Shown piece by piece: positions 27,087-37,856 of a stretch of DNA of 64,000 bases (positions are counted from its first letter, which is position 1; the number at the start of each line of letters is the position of its first letter). The translations under genes and the position numbers were made by a program. The notes under the pieces are model-generated. The model had not been told where the DNA came from. It searched no databases and was given only the letters and a program-made list of their open reading frames with translations. Origin of the DNA: Pontixanthobacter sp. CEM42 (lineage in GTDB: Bacteria; Pseudomonadota; Alphaproteobacteria; Sphingomonadales; Sphingomonadaceae); assembly GCF_017812015.1 (NCBI RefSeq), contig NZ_JADQTN010000001.1:1156501-1220500 (forward strand). Direction: 5' to 3'.

Positions 27087-28320
27087 AACGCAGCACCTGC
27101 ACCGGATCCGTCTTCGCCGCCTTCATTGCGGGATAAAGGGTCGCGAGAAAGCTCAGGCCGATGGCCAACACGCAAATGCCAACAATCTCAATTGGATCGG
27201 TCCGCGCTGGCAGCTCAGTAAGCAGTCGCACTTGAGGGTCCCAAATATCCTGTCCAGTCGCGAAATTGAGGAAGCCCAAGATCGGTTGACGGAAGTAGAG
27301 AATGATAAAGCCGAGGATCACTCCGGTAATCGTGCCGAATGCCCCGATAGTCGTACCAGTGGTCACAAATATCTTGAGGATATTGCGCCGTGTCGCGCCC
27401 ATGGTTCTCAAGATCGCGATGTCGCGCGTTTTGGCGCGCACCAGCATCACCAGTGACGACAGAATGTTAAAAGCAGCGACCAGCACGATCAGCGACAATG
27501 CAAAAAACATCGCGACCCGTTCGACCTCAAGGGCTTCGAAGATACTGGAATTGATCGACCGCCAATCATTGATCTGGGCAATGCCTTGAAGCTTGGGCTG
27601 CAAGGGTTGGAGGATTCGCCCGACATCCTCGGCATCCGATGTTGTCACTTCGATCAATCCAATGGTGTCGCCGGTCAGCAGCAGTGTTTGCGCATCGCGG
27701 ATCGGCATCACTACGAAAGTTTCATCGAACTGATAAACACCCGTCTCGATCAGTGCCACCACATCATAAGCAACCTGACGGGGAACGGTGCCAAACGGCG
27801 TTGATCGCCCGAGTGGATTAATGATCGTAATCCTGTCGCCGATCCGCGCGCCAAGATTGATCGCCAACTGGGAGCCGATCGCTATCCGGCCTGCATCGGG
27901 CTCGAGTTCCGACAGATTACCTGCAATCAGATTTTCGCCCAGTTTTTCAATATCTTGCTGCGTGTTACCACGAACACTTACCTGCTTCACGCGGCCATTA
28001 AACGTCACCAGCAGCGGTTGCTCGATCAAAGGAGACGCGCTCACCACATCGGGCGTCGCGCGGACTTCCTCGAGAATCTCTTCCCAATTGTCCAAACTCC
28101 CATTGAAGCTTTGGATAATCGCATGGCCATTCAGATTGACGAATTTGTCGAGAAGCTCGCCGCGAAATCCGTTCATCACGCTCATCACGACGATCAGCAG
28201 CGCAACTGACAGCATCACCACGCCAACGCTGATCCCGGCGACAAGCGCAATAAAGCCCTCCCCTTTACCGGGCAGCATGTACCGCTTGGTGATCGTCCAT
28301 TCGAAGGGGTTCAGAAACAC
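27079..28320 (-). CDS. lolC: Lipoprotein-releasing ABC transporter permease (LolC/LolE/LolF family)
   Basis: A 413-residue inner-membrane permease with the four-segment FtsX layout. One segment is at the N-terminus ([28 protein letters not shown]). A large periplasmic domain (about 50-265) follows, then three segments at the C-terminus. The N-terminal [23 protein letters not shown] is typical of LolC/E. Only one permease gene accompanies lolD, as is usual in alphaproteobacteria where a single LolF-like protein forms the homodimer (family knowledge), so the name lolC is nominal. Confidence 0.93.
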   Translation of the reverse strand: MFLNPFEWTITKRYMLPGKGEGFIALVAGISVGVVMLSVALLIVVMSVMNGFRGELLDKFVNLNGHAIIQSFNGSLDNWEEILEEVRATPDVVSASPLIEQPLLVTFNGRVKQVSVRGNTQQDIEKLGENLIAGNLSELEPDAGRIAIGSQLAINLGARIGDRITIINPLGRSTPFGTVPRQVAYDVVALIETGVYQFDETFVVMPIRDAQTLLLTGDTIGLIEVTTSDAEDVGRILQPLQPKLQGIAQINDWRSINSSIFEALEVERVAMFFALSLIVLVAAFNILSSLVMLVRAKTRDIAILRTMGATRRNILKIFVTTGTTIGAFGTITGVILGFIILYFRQPILGFLNFATGQDIWDPQVRLLTELPARTDPIEIVGICVLAIGLSFLATLYPAMKAAKTDPVQVLRYE

Positions 28321-28405
28321 AATAAAGGTGCTTTTTCCGTTATGACTTGCCGCACCGTTTAGGCAGGCTTTCCTGTCGCTGCAATGAAATCTGCCAAACT
28401 ACGCG

Positions 28406-28411
28406 TATAAT
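28406..28411 (+). promoter_or_regulatory. Candidate -10 element for purF
   Basis: A perfect TATAAT stands about 100 bases upstream of the purF start, in the 192-base gap between the divergent lolC and purF genes. No good TTGACA-like -35 sits at the right distance, so this is only a candidate. The gap holds no other gene I can support. Confidence 0.35.
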
Positions 28412-28512
28412 CCCCAGCGGCCTCTTGTAATTGACCTGTAACAGCGCCATTGAGCGCCCACGATTTGCTTCGCCGAGAAGCATCATCTGGCAGGCATCGG
28501 ACAGGCTCTACC

Positions 28513-29979
28513 ATGACGCACAATCATCCGTTTTTTGACGCAGGCGGAGATAAGCTGCGCGAAGAGTGCGGCGTGTTTGGCGCGATCAACGCTGATAAAG
28601 CATCAGCCGTCACCGCGCTCGGCCTTCACGCATTGCAGCATCGCGGACAAGAAGCCGCCGGCATTACCAGCTACAATGGCGACCGCTTTTACTCGGTGCG
28701 CGGCACAGGCCATGTTGCCGAGAATTTCTCGACTGAAGAGGCGCTCGCCGAACTACCCGGCCATATGGCAGCAGGCCATGTCCGTTATTCTACTACTGGC
28801 GGATCGGGCCTGCGCAATGTCCAGCCGCTCTATGCAGATCTCGCTAGCGGCGGTTTCGCAGTCGCGCATAATGGCAATATTTCCAACGCGCGGACTTTGC
28901 GTGATGATCTGGTCAGCCGGGGTGCAATTTTCCAATCGACATCCGATACCGAAGTAATCATCCATCTGGTCGCAACCAGCCGCTACCCAACGATTATCGA
29001 CCGTTTGGTTGATGCGTTGCGGATGGTCGAAGGCGCGTATTCGCTGATTGTAATGACGCCGGATGGTATGATGGCTTGCCGCGATCCCTTCGGCATCCGC
29101 CCATTGGTTATGGGCAAACTGGGCGACACCACAGTTTTTGCCAGCGAAAGCGTTGCATTCGACGTAATTGGTGCCGAGTTCGTTCGCGAAGTCGAGCCAG
29201 GTGAACTTATCCGCATCGGTTTTGACGGGTCGATGGGATCGCTCCACCCGTTCGGCAATATCAAACCGCGCCCATGCATATTCGAGCATGTCTATTTCAG
29301 CCGTCCCGACAGTATCTTTGTCGGTCAATCGGTCTACTCATCGCGCAAATCAATCGGCGAGCAATTGGCCATTGAAAGTCCAGCAGATGTCGATCTGGTT
29401 GTGCCTGTGCCCGATAGCGGCGTTCCTGCGGCAATCGGTTACGCGCAGCAAGCAGGCGTACCGTTCGAGCTGGGCATCATCCGGTCGCACTATGTCGGGC
29501 GGACCTTTATCCAGCCGACGCAAGGAGCACGCACTTCCAGCGTTTCGTTGAAGCACAATGCCAACCGCGCGCTGGTCGAAGGCAAGCGGATTGTTCTGAT
29601 TGACGACTCATTGGTGCGCGGCACAACCAGCATCAAGATCGTGCAGATGATGCGCGATGCCGGTGCAACCGAAGTCCATTTCCGCGTTGCCAGCCCGCCC
29701 TTCGCGCATAGCTGCTTCTATGGCGTGGACACGCCCGAGCGCGAGAAACTGCTCGCTGCGAAGATGGATACCGAGCCGATGCGCGCGCATATCGGAGCGG
29801 ACAGCCTAGCGTTTGTCTCCATTGACGGTCTCTACCGTGCCGTTGGCCTGCAAGGGCGCGAAAGCGCGTGCCCGCAATATTGCGATGCATGCTTCACCGG
29901 CGAGTATCCGACCCCGCTGACCGACCAATCCAAGCGCGAAGACAAAGACGCGCAACTTTCCTTTGATAAGGTCACCTGA
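28513..29979 (+). CDS. purF: Amidophosphoribosyltransferase
   Basis: A 488-residue enzyme catalysing the first committed step of purine synthesis, from PRPP and glutamine. The Ntn glutaminase domain has its nucleophile Cys19 in LREECGVFGAI after an 18-residue propeptide. HRGQEAAGI and HNGNISN follow. The C-terminal phosphoribosyltransferase domain has VLIDDSLVRGTTSIKIV as the PRPP loop. YCDACFTGEYP near the end fits the Fe-S-containing type. The start at 28513 is preferred over a longer TTG-initiated frame because it gives the normal propeptide. Confidence 0.97.
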   Translation: MTHNHPFFDAGGDKLREECGVFGAINADKASAVTALGLHALQHRGQEAAGITSYNGDRFYSVRGTGHVAENFSTEEALAELPGHMAAGHVRYSTTGGSGLRNVQPLYADLASGGFAVAHNGNISNARTLRDDLVSRGAIFQSTSDTEVIIHLVATSRYPTIIDRLVDALRMVEGAYSLIVMTPDGMMACRDPFGIRPLVMGKLGDTTVFASESVAFDVIGAEFVREVEPGELIRIGFDGSMGSLHPFGNIKPRPCIFEHVYFSRPDSIFVGQSVYSSRKSIGEQLAIESPADVDLVVPVPDSGVPAAIGYAQQAGVPFELGIIRSHYVGRTFIQPTQGARTSSVSLKHNANRALVEGKRIVLIDDSLVRGTTSIKIVQMMRDAGATEVHFRVASPPFAHSCFYGVDTPEREKLLAAKMDTEPMRAHIGADSLAFVSIDGLYRAVGLQGRESACPQYCDACFTGEYPTPLTDQSKREDKDAQLSFDKVT

Positions 29980-30701
29980 TGTCCGACGATAAACCGCTAT
30001 CCGACAAGCTGGCTCTGGTCACAGGATCAAGTCGCGGGATTGGCGCGGAGACGGCGAAGGCTCTGGCAAAAGCTGGCGCACATGTTATCCTGACCGGCCG
30101 CGACGTCAAAGCGCTTGAAGCTGTCGAAGACGAGATTCACGATTTCGGCGGCAACTCGACAATTGCGCCGCTTGATCTGGGCGAGCCCGATGCTATTTCG
30201 CGTCTTGCGGCGGCAGTTGCCGGGCGCTGGGACAAGCTTGATTATCTCGTGATCTCTGCAGCTTACCTGCCAAGCCTCACACCTGTCACCCAGATCGACC
30301 AGAAGCAATTCAGTACTGCAATCACCACTAATGTGCTCGCAACGCAAGCACTGCTCGCAGCGTTCGATCCGCTATTGAAGCGGGCCGGCGCGGGCCGGGT
30401 GATTGGTCTGACCAGTTCGGTAGGGTCCGACGCTCGCGCTTATTGGGCCGCCTACGGCGCTACCAAAGCGGCGTTTGAGTCCATCCTCGACAGCTATGCA
30501 CAGGAAGTCGAGAAAATCGGCGGCGTAAAGGTCGCGATTGTCGATCCCGGCGCGACTCGCACGGCAATGCGAGCGAAGGCCTATCCCGGCGAAGATCCCG
30601 AAACTGTTAAGACAGCAGACGTTGTCGCCGACCGGATCATTCATTTGTTGGTTGAAGATTTTGCAACCTCCCACCGAGAGCGGGTGGTAAAACCTTCTTA
30701 A
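29979..30701 (+). CDS. SDR family NAD(P)-dependent oxidoreductase
   Basis: A 240-residue short-chain dehydrogenase. The cofactor loop is ALVTGSSRGIGAETA near residue 12-26, the catalytic Ser lies in IGLTSSVGS and the Tyr/Lys pair in YGATKAAFE. NN-A-G is replaced by ISAAYLPS. Its ATG overlaps the purF stop (TGATG), so the two are translated together, but no purine-related reaction is known for SDRs, and the substrate is unknown. Confidence 0.9.
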   Translation: MSDDKPLSDKLALVTGSSRGIGAETAKALAKAGAHVILTGRDVKALEAVEDEIHDFGGNSTIAPLDLGEPDAISRLAAAVAGRWDKLDYLVISAAYLPSLTPVTQIDQKQFSTAITTNVLATQALLAAFDPLLKRAGAGRVIGLTSSVGSDARAYWAAYGATKAAFESILDSYAQEVEKIGGVKVAIVDPGATRTAMRAKAYPGEDPETVKTADVVADRIIHLLVEDFATSHRERVVKPS

Positions 30702-30810
30702 CCATCCTCGGTAATTCCTGAGAAAGTAGCTTGGTGCAGAAAGTACAAAGCCTGCCCGGAAATACCCCGGAAAGGTGTGGTTAGTCTTCAAGCCTACAGG
30801 ATGCCCGTAA

Positions 30811-31161
30811 ATGCTGGCTCAAACACACGATTCATACGAGCTTGCAGCCCAAGAAGATCGCTGCTCGCCTCGCACAAAGCTTACCATCCCCGCGCAATTG
30901 CGCGCGTCGGGTGGCCGTGCCTTCCAGACAGTCGTCCACGACCTGTCGATCTCGGGTTTCTCCTGTGCGGCTATTAGCCGCATGCGCGAAGGCCAGCTCT
31001 GCTGGATCACGTTGCCCGGTTTGGAATCGCTTCAGGCCGAAGTGGTCTGGTGGGACAGTTCCATCGTCGGTTGCGCATTCTCGGAGCTTTTGAGCCCGAT
31101 TGTTCACGACAATATTCTGCAGCGATATAGTCCGAGCACGGTGTATCGCAGCACGCTCTAA
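30811..31161 (+). CDS. PilZ domain protein
   Basis: A 116-residue single-domain protein. Residues about 18-30 (EDRCSPRTKLTIPAQLR) correspond to the RxxxR arm, and VHDLSISGFSCA to the D/N-x-S-x-x-G motif of PilZ domains, which bind cyclic di-GMP. The arm reads R-CSP-R, so c-di-GMP binding is plausible but not certain. No flagellar, pilus or cellulose genes are adjacent. A strong terminator follows 44 bases downstream. Confidence 0.85.
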   Translation: MLAQTHDSYELAAQEDRCSPRTKLTIPAQLRASGGRAFQTVVHDLSISGFSCAAISRMREGQLCWITLPGLESLQAEVVWWDSSIVGCAFSELLSPIVHDNILQRYSPSTVYRSTL

Positions 31162-31205
31162 GGAACCAAGTCCCCCAAAGACCAGAATCCTTAGAACGCC
31201 CAGAG

Positions 31206-31236
31206 ACGGGTCGCTCCCCAAGAGTGGCCCGTTTTT
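31206..31236 (+). terminator. Rho-independent terminator of the PilZ gene
   Basis: An 11-bp stem (31206-31216 with 31222-31232, containing two G-U pairs) and the five-base loop CCCAA are followed directly by TTTT on the plus strand. It separates the rightward PilZ gene from the leftward serine hydrolase gene. Confidence 0.88.
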
Positions 31237-31257
31237 GTGTTTGTACTATCGAGTGGA

Positions 31258-32472
31258 TTATTCGGCGGATTGGGCATCCTCGGTTGGTGCCAGCGCATCA
31301 ACCGCTTGCTGGACCGATCCGTAGAACTCCATTCGCTGCTTGCCTTCTGCACCCTGCCCCGAGGCGTTGGGCCAGTTGCTGTTGGATGCAATCACAAGAT
31401 TTCGCGCGGGATCGATAAAGATGCCCTGTCCGAAGATACCCTGAGCGGCATAACTGCCATCGTCATAAGTCCACCATTGGAAGCCATAACCATAGCCTGG
31501 TGCGCCGATATCGGCTTGCTTGGTTGTGGCCTGCGCCAACCAGTCTGCGGGCACAATGCTCTCGCCGTCCACCATCGCTCCGCCGCGTATAAATTCGCCA
31601 AAGCGCGCATAATCGCGCGTTGCCGCCTGAATGCAGCACCCGCTGATTTCATGACCGGTCGAGCCAAGCAACCACGTGGCGTCCTGCTGCATCCCGTATG
31701 GCGCCCATACTTTCTCGGAGAGATAGTCGGCGAGACTCTTGCCGGTCGCTTCGCTAACCAAAACGCCGATCAGGTTCGTCTCACCGGTGCTATACACCCA
31801 CTTCTCGCCGGCGGGCACATCCCGAGGGAGCGTTTTCATATAGCTGACGGTGACGTCCTCTCCGTCTTCCGCCTGATGCTCGTTGAACAGCGCCACATCC
31901 GATTGCGGATCGGTGTAATCCTCATTCCAGCGGACACCTGATGTCATGGTCAGCAATTGCTGGATCGAGACATCATCATAAGCGGAGCCCTTGAGCCCTT
32001 CGATGTAGTCAGTGACCTTATCGTCGAGGCTCTTGATATAACCGTCCTTCACCGCAGCGCCGACCAGAGTCGATGTGAAGCTTTTCGCGACCGAGAAGCT
32101 GGTCCATTTACCGTCAGCATCAAAATCGAGCCCATAGCGTTCGTAGACCAGCTTGCCGTCGAGCAGGATCACAATCGCCGCGGTTCGTTGCTCCTCCATG
32201 TAAGCATCGACATCGCTTGGAATTGAAAGCGCCGCGCCATCCGGCAGTTTGCGGATGGTATCGCCCGATTCAATCACGCGTGCATCGGCCAATATCGGGA
32301 TCGCATCAAGCGTGCGGAACGCGATCTCCCGCTGCTCGTCAGACCAGAACAACACATTGCGATCAGTCGGCAGATTGGCGAGCAACGCACGCTGATCCTT
32401 GTCCAAGCTAGCATAGGCAATCGTCCCGCCCGCAAGCAGCACAACCAATATTCCGATGATCCATTTCTTCAT
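31258..32472 (-). CDS. Membrane-anchored serine hydrolase (beta-lactamase class C / PBP-like)
   Basis: A 404-residue protein anchored or exported by an N-terminal segment (WIIGILVVLLAGGTIAYA). The catalytic SxxK motif is Ser127-Val-Ala-Lys130 in WTSFSVAKSFTSTLVG. The second motif lies in WVYSTGETN, and the C-terminal region includes GYGYGFQWWTYDDG. Such proteins include esterases, DD-peptidases and beta-lactamases; this one has no close feature of a clinical AmpC, so activity is open. It follows cyclopropane synthase by 37 bases on the same strand. Confidence 0.88.
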   Translation of the reverse strand: MKKWIIGILVVLLAGGTIAYASLDKDQRALLANLPTDRNVLFWSDEQREIAFRTLDAIPILADARVIESGDTIRKLPDGAALSIPSDVDAYMEEQRTAAIVILLDGKLVYERYGLDFDADGKWTSFSVAKSFTSTLVGAAVKDGYIKSLDDKVTDYIEGLKGSAYDDVSIQQLLTMTSGVRWNEDYTDPQSDVALFNEHQAEDGEDVTVSYMKTLPRDVPAGEKWVYSTGETNLIGVLVSEATGKSLADYLSEKVWAPYGMQQDATWLLGSTGHEISGCCIQAATRDYARFGEFIRGGAMVDGESIVPADWLAQATTKQADIGAPGYGYGFQWWTYDDGSYAAQGIFGQGIFIDPARNLVIASNSNWPNASGQGAEGKQRMEFYGSVQQAVDALAPTEDAQSAE

Positions 32473-32509
32473 TTTCGTGCCTCTCGCTGAACGCGGATTG
32501 TTGCGTTGA

Positions 32510-33775
32510 TTATGTGCCTTTGACCAGTGTCACCTGGCTCACGTCAATGCTGCCCGCGCGAAAACCCGCTTCGCAATACATCAGATAGAAGCGCCACAGC
32601 CGGATAAAGCGTTCATCGAAACCATCGGGCAATTTGCCTGCCTCGGCGGCATTGTCGAAGTTTTCACGCCATAGTTTCAGTGTCTTGGCATAATCGAGTC
32701 CGAAGAATTCCTGATCGCGCCATTCCAGACCGCGCTCGGCGGCCAGTTTCTGAAACTCGCTATTGCGGATCAGCAAACCGCCCGGGAAAATATACGCCTG
32801 AATGAAATCCGCGCTGGCCGCATAGGCATCGAACAGATCATCATCGATAGTGATAAACTGGAGAGCCGCGCGGCCACCGGGTTTGAGGTTGCGGGCGATA
32901 CAATCGAAATAGCTTGGCCAATATTCGCGCCCGACCGCCTCAACCATTTCGACACTGACAATGGCATCATACTGGTCTTCGGTATCGCGGTAATCCTGCT
33001 TGCGGAATTCGATGGATTGATCGTGATGTTCGCGCGCCCACGCCAACTGCGCATCAGACAGGCTAATACCGGTGACCTGTGCACCCTCGCCCGCAAAGTG
33101 CCCCGCCAGGGCGCCCCATCCGCAGCCGATCTCCAGCAGCGTAACGGGATTGCCCACACGTTCGGACAATCGCGCCCATTTGTGCTTTTGCGCCGCTTTC
33201 AGATCGTCGCCCTCTGCGAAAATCCCTGACGAATAGCTCATCGTCGGGTCGAGCCATTGCGTATAGAAGTCATTGCCCAGATCATAATGCGCATGAATAT
33301 TGCGCGCCGAACCGGACTTGCTGTTCCGGTTGAGCCAATGCGCAACCTTTGCCGCCAAGCGAAACGGTCCCTTCGCGCGGCCTGTCGCTCCAAGAGAACG
33401 AGCATTGTGGGGGAAGATCGCCAGAACCTGCACCGGATCGGGGCTGTCCCATTCACCTGCTTCCCACGCCTGATACCAGCCAATCGATCCGTTCGTTGCA
33501 AGCCGGATCAACGCGCGCCAATCTTTCAAATCGACAATCGTTTCAAACCCGGGGCTCCGGCCACCAAGCAAGCGCGTGGTTCCGTCGGGCAAATGCACCT
33601 GCATCACCCCGCGCTCCAACCCGCGATCAATTTGGTCGAGGATTTTGTGGAAGCTGGGCGCGATTAGGCGGGCAAAAAAGCCCGAGAGTCCATGAGACTT
33701 GCGCTCGAAACGCGATGCGCCGTCAATAAGTCCCTGCCCTCTTCTCAGGTCTCCACTTGCTCCCTCCGCACTCAT
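32510..33775 (-). CDS. cfa: Cyclopropane-fatty-acyl-phospholipid synthase family methyltransferase
   Basis: A 421-residue SAM-dependent enzyme that adds a methylene group across double bonds of membrane phospholipid acyl chains. Family landmarks are HYDLGNDFYTQWLDPTMSYS, the SAM motif LLEIGCGWGALAGHFA, VEMVEAVGREYWPSYF and LWRFYLMYCEAGFR near the C-terminus. Length is normal. It lies downstream of the photolyase gene on the same strand with a 49-base gap; there is no obvious functional link. Confidence 0.93.
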   Translation of the reverse strand: MSAEGASGDLRRGQGLIDGASRFERKSHGLSGFFARLIAPSFHKILDQIDRGLERGVMQVHLPDGTTRLLGGRSPGFETIVDLKDWRALIRLATNGSIGWYQAWEAGEWDSPDPVQVLAIFPHNARSLGATGRAKGPFRLAAKVAHWLNRNSKSGSARNIHAHYDLGNDFYTQWLDPTMSYSSGIFAEGDDLKAAQKHKWARLSERVGNPVTLLEIGCGWGALAGHFAGEGAQVTGISLSDAQLAWAREHHDQSIEFRKQDYRDTEDQYDAIVSVEMVEAVGREYWPSYFDCIARNLKPGGRAALQFITIDDDLFDAYAASADFIQAYIFPGGLLIRNSEFQKLAAERGLEWRDQEFFGLDYAKTLKLWRENFDNAAEAGKLPDGFDERFIRLWRFYLMYCEAGFRAGSIDVSQVTLVKGT

Positions 33776-33824
33776 GCGCTGCTCTATGCCGCGCAGGCGT
33801 TAGAGGAGCAAGCCCGGAGCAAAC

Positions 33825-35216
33825 CTAGTTACCCTTCATTTTCTTGTATGCCGCAAGCGCTCGTTCCCTAGCCTCGCGGTGGCCGATAATCTTGACGGGA
33901 TAGTCACTTGGCAAGCACCCATGCTCTTCGGGATCGTGGATGTAAGGGGCGTCCAGATCAGCCAGTTCAGGCACATATTCGCGAATATAGCTCGCCGCGT
34001 CGAATTTCTCCGATTGGCTGAGCGGCGCCATGATCCGCACGAACATATTGCTGTCCACACCCGTCCCGGCGACCCATTGCCAATTGGTACCGTTCTGCGC
34101 GTAATCGGCATCGACCAGCGTGTCCCAGAACCATTTTTCACCGTGCCGCCAATCAATCAGCAGATGCTTGATCAGGAAGCTCGCTGCGATCATCCGCACG
34201 CGGTTATGCATCCAGCCTGTCTGCCATAGCTGCCGCATTCCGGCATCGACGATAGGATAGCCGGTTTGGCCCTTTTGCCATGCTTCCAGATCGGCCGCAG
34301 CTTGTTCATCGGCTTCCGGATCGCGCCATGTGAGGTCTTCAAACGCCTCCCGATATCCTTGCTTGGGATAAGCGGGAAATTGGCAAATCACATTCTGCGC
34401 ATAGTCGCGCCAGATCAGCTCCTTGCCGTAGACATACCAACCCTTCCCACTCCGCCCTTTCAGTGCGTGCCACACCTGCGCGGGTGAAATCTCACCAAAA
34501 TGAAGGTGGGGTGACAGGCGTGATGAGCCATCCTGTGACGGCATATTGCGCGCATCATCATAGTCGGCGACGTCGTCTTCCCAGTCGGTCAAACGCTCAT
34601 GCGCAGCAGCTTCACCAACATTCCAGAATGCGTCGATCCCGCCGGACCAATCAGGACGTTCGGGGAGCAGGCTCCATTCTTCCAGCGCATCGCTTCGCGG
34701 CCAAGTGTCGGGATGCGAGAGCGTTTCCGGCTCCGGCAGAACATCGCGCGGGGGCATATGTTCGAGCGTCGCTTTGGAGAACGGCGTATAGATCTTGTAC
34801 GGCGTGCCCGATCCGGTCGTAACCGCTCCGGGAGGGAGCAGATAATTGCCATCATACAGTTGGAGGTCGAGTTTTTCCGAAAGCTTCCCCTGAGCCTTAC
34901 GCCACCATGGCTCGTAGTGCCGGATCGCATGAACCGTTTCCGCTCCGGTTTCCTCAGCAAGCTTGGTCAGCTCCTCAACCGCATCGCCGCGCCGCAGAAC
35001 GAGCCGCGAATTCCTTGCACCAAGCGACTTGGAGAGGCTCTCCAACGAATGGTGCAACCACCAGCGCGACGCACCGCCATAAGCATGGCTTCCCGCCGCT
35101 TCATCATCCAGCACATAGACGGGAATAACCGGACCAGCTTGCGCGGCGGCAAAGAATGCGGGCTGGTCAGCTAAGCGAAGGTCACGGCGGAGCCAGACAA
35201 TTTGTGTTTTGGTCAT
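33825..35216 (-). CDS. phrB: Deoxyribodipyrimidine photolyase
   Basis: A 463-residue class I photolyase using light to split pyrimidine dimers. The N-terminal antenna domain has IVWLRRDLRLADQPAF, and the FAD-binding C-terminal domain has HLHFGEISPAQVWHAL, PIVDAGMRQLWQTGWMHNRVRM and DADYAQNGTNWQWVAGTG. All are standard. A cryptochrome is less likely because the full photolyase FAD-region sequence is kept. It is 15 bases downstream of the membrane hydrolase gene. Confidence 0.96.
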   Translation of the reverse strand: MTKTQIVWLRRDLRLADQPAFFAAAQAGPVIPVYVLDDEAAGSHAYGGASRWWLHHSLESLSKSLGARNSRLVLRRGDAVEELTKLAEETGAETVHAIRHYEPWWRKAQGKLSEKLDLQLYDGNYLLPPGAVTTGSGTPYKIYTPFSKATLEHMPPRDVLPEPETLSHPDTWPRSDALEEWSLLPERPDWSGGIDAFWNVGEAAAHERLTDWEDDVADYDDARNMPSQDGSSRLSPHLHFGEISPAQVWHALKGRSGKGWYVYGKELIWRDYAQNVICQFPAYPKQGYREAFEDLTWRDPEADEQAAADLEAWQKGQTGYPIVDAGMRQLWQTGWMHNRVRMIAASFLIKHLLIDWRHGEKWFWDTLVDADYAQNGTNWQWVAGTGVDSNMFVRIMAPLSQSEKFDAASYIREYVPELADLDAPYIHDPEEHGCLPSDYPVKIIGHREARERALAAYKKMKGN

Positions 35217-35231
35217 GCGAGGAGAACGACG

Positions 35232-36152
35232 CTACTCCGCCGAAGGTTCCACGCACTTCAAACCCGTCAGGACGGCGGTAAACCTGTCCCGCGCGCGGGG
35301 GTCATAGAAACGCGCATCGCGCAGCCTCCAAACGCCGTCTTCACCCGGTTCGATAAAGGGCGTCCGCGACCAAAACAGAAAGGAATCAACCTGCGGATTG
35401 TTCGCCCGGAGTTCGTTCAGATTGCAGCGATCCAACGGCACGCCAGGCAGCGCGGTGCCATTGATCGCGTACAGGCCGTTTCCACCGGTAATTACTTCAC
35501 GCCCTAGGAAGTTTCCGGGAACGGGGCTTGCGATAACCTGCTCGGAACCAGTTGGAGCATAGGAATAGGTGTCCACTGCTACCGATGATATCGCTCCATT
35601 CAGCCCGATATATGCGACCGCCACGGCCATCGCCACGCGCGCAGGCTTCTTCCAGTCTCCGCCTCGTTTTTCACGGCGCAGGGAGAACCATGTGGCGAAG
35701 CCCATCAGTGCCCACAGCCACACATCAATGATGAACAGCGTATCGCCGTAGAACCACTGGCTCGAAAACGGTTCGAGCAGACGGATTCCATAGACATTGA
35801 GCCAATCCAGAGCAGGATGCGTCAAGCAACCGATAAAGCTCAGCAGGAACAGCCATTTGAAACTGACCGGCAGCCGCGTTTCTGGCCGCTTTCCGCGTTT
35901 GGCCTGCCATCGATCAAAACCATAGAGCAGCCCCGCCAATATTAGCGGCAGTAGTACCAGCGCTGGCGGGCCGTGCGTGATTCCGCGCCGGAAGCCGAGA
36001 TGCTCCGTGCCTTCAAGCCAAAAGAAACACGCTGCATCCACATCGGGCAAATTCGCCCCTATAATCAGCGCAGGCATCGCCAAGCCGGTCTTCCTCTTAA
36101 GACCTGTCTGGCCAAGCAAAGCGCCGACCAGCGAATGGGTTAGATTATCCAT
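35232..36152 (-). CDS. Membrane-bound metal-dependent hydrolase (YdjM/DUF457 family)
   Basis: A 306-residue inner-membrane protein. The opening MDNLTHSLVGALLGQTGL and ANLPDVDAA, RRGITHGPPAL and LTHPALDWLNVYGIR carry the conserved His/Asp set of the LexA-binding, membrane-bound hydrolase family. Four or five membrane segments are spread through residues 20-200. The C-terminal third is soluble. In E. coli the relative YdjM belongs to the SOS regulon; next to photolyase here a DNA-damage link is possible but only inferred. Confidence 0.88.
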   Translation of the reverse strand: MDNLTHSLVGALLGQTGLKRKTGLAMPALIIGANLPDVDAACFFWLEGTEHLGFRRGITHGPPALVLLPLILAGLLYGFDRWQAKRGKRPETRLPVSFKWLFLLSFIGCLTHPALDWLNVYGIRLLEPFSSQWFYGDTLFIIDVWLWALMGFATWFSLRREKRGGDWKKPARVAMAVAVAYIGLNGAISSVAVDTYSYAPTGSEQVIASPVPGNFLGREVITGGNGLYAINGTALPGVPLDRCNLNELRANNPQVDSFLFWSRTPFIEPGEDGVWRLRDARFYDPRARDRFTAVLTGLKCVEPSAE

Positions 36153-36155
36153 AGT

Positions 36156-36785
36156 CTACAATCCCCGCCGCCCGAAGCGGCCAGAGCGAGGCTGCGGAGG
36201 ACTTTCCAGCCCGGTCGTTACAGTGTCAGGCGCCGTTTGCAGCAGTGTATTCAGTTCACTGGCGAGTTCTTCAATTTCTATGACAGACCCGACTAGCACG
36301 GCACCATTTCGCGGCCCGCCAACAGCTTCGATGTAGAGGCATGTACCGCCTCCGCGTTGTTGGTTTCCGGCAGTCGCGCGAGAGCCGGAGAAAAACTGTG
36401 TGATATTGGCGAAAGCGACGGTGTGCTGCGTACTAGGCGACCCTTCAGTCTCTCTATCTACTTTCACTTTGGAAATGACCAACTCCCGCTTGCGCATATC
36501 CATTTCCAGTTGCGTCACTGACTTGCGCGGATACAGCCCGCTCCATCCCAGAAGAGCGCCCATTGCTGCCATCCCGCCGCATAGGATTATACGTATCCAT
36601 GTCACATCCTGGCCGGTATCTTCGACTGGCATCTGCCAGAAGAAAATCGCTGCAGCGAGGAAAGCAGTACCGCCAAGCGCAGCGAATATGCGGCCCATCA
36701 GGCTTACTTCAGGGTTCTCGCGAATTAGCAGATCGTCACCTCTGCTGGCGCGGAGAAGCGTGTCACCTATTACAAAATGAACCAT
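36156..36785 (-). CDS. Membrane protein of unknown function
   Basis: A 209-residue protein with two adjacent membrane segments (IFAALGGTAFLAAAIFFW and RIILCGGMAAMGALLGWSGL) and a soluble C-terminal domain. That domain has an ELVISKVKVDRE strand, a Ser/Gly-rich turn and the helix EIEELASELNTLLQ, then a basic RSGRFGRRGL tail. The layout resembles membrane-tethered PH-like domains, but I cannot name a family. It is three bases from the membrane hydrolase gene, so they are probably co-transcribed. Confidence 0.7.
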   Translation of the reverse strand: MVHFVIGDTLLRASRGDDLLIRENPEVSLMGRIFAALGGTAFLAAAIFFWQMPVEDTGQDVTWIRIILCGGMAAMGALLGWSGLYPRKSVTQLEMDMRKRELVISKVKVDRETEGSPSTQHTVAFANITQFFSGSRATAGNQQRGGGTCLYIEAVGGPRNGAVLVGSVIEIEELASELNTLLQTAPDTVTTGLESPPQPRSGRFGRRGL

Positions 36786-36806
36786 TCGCCCCTCCCTTGC
36801 CCTGAT

Positions 36807-37839
<1,033 letters not shown>

Positions 37840-37856
<17 letters not shown>

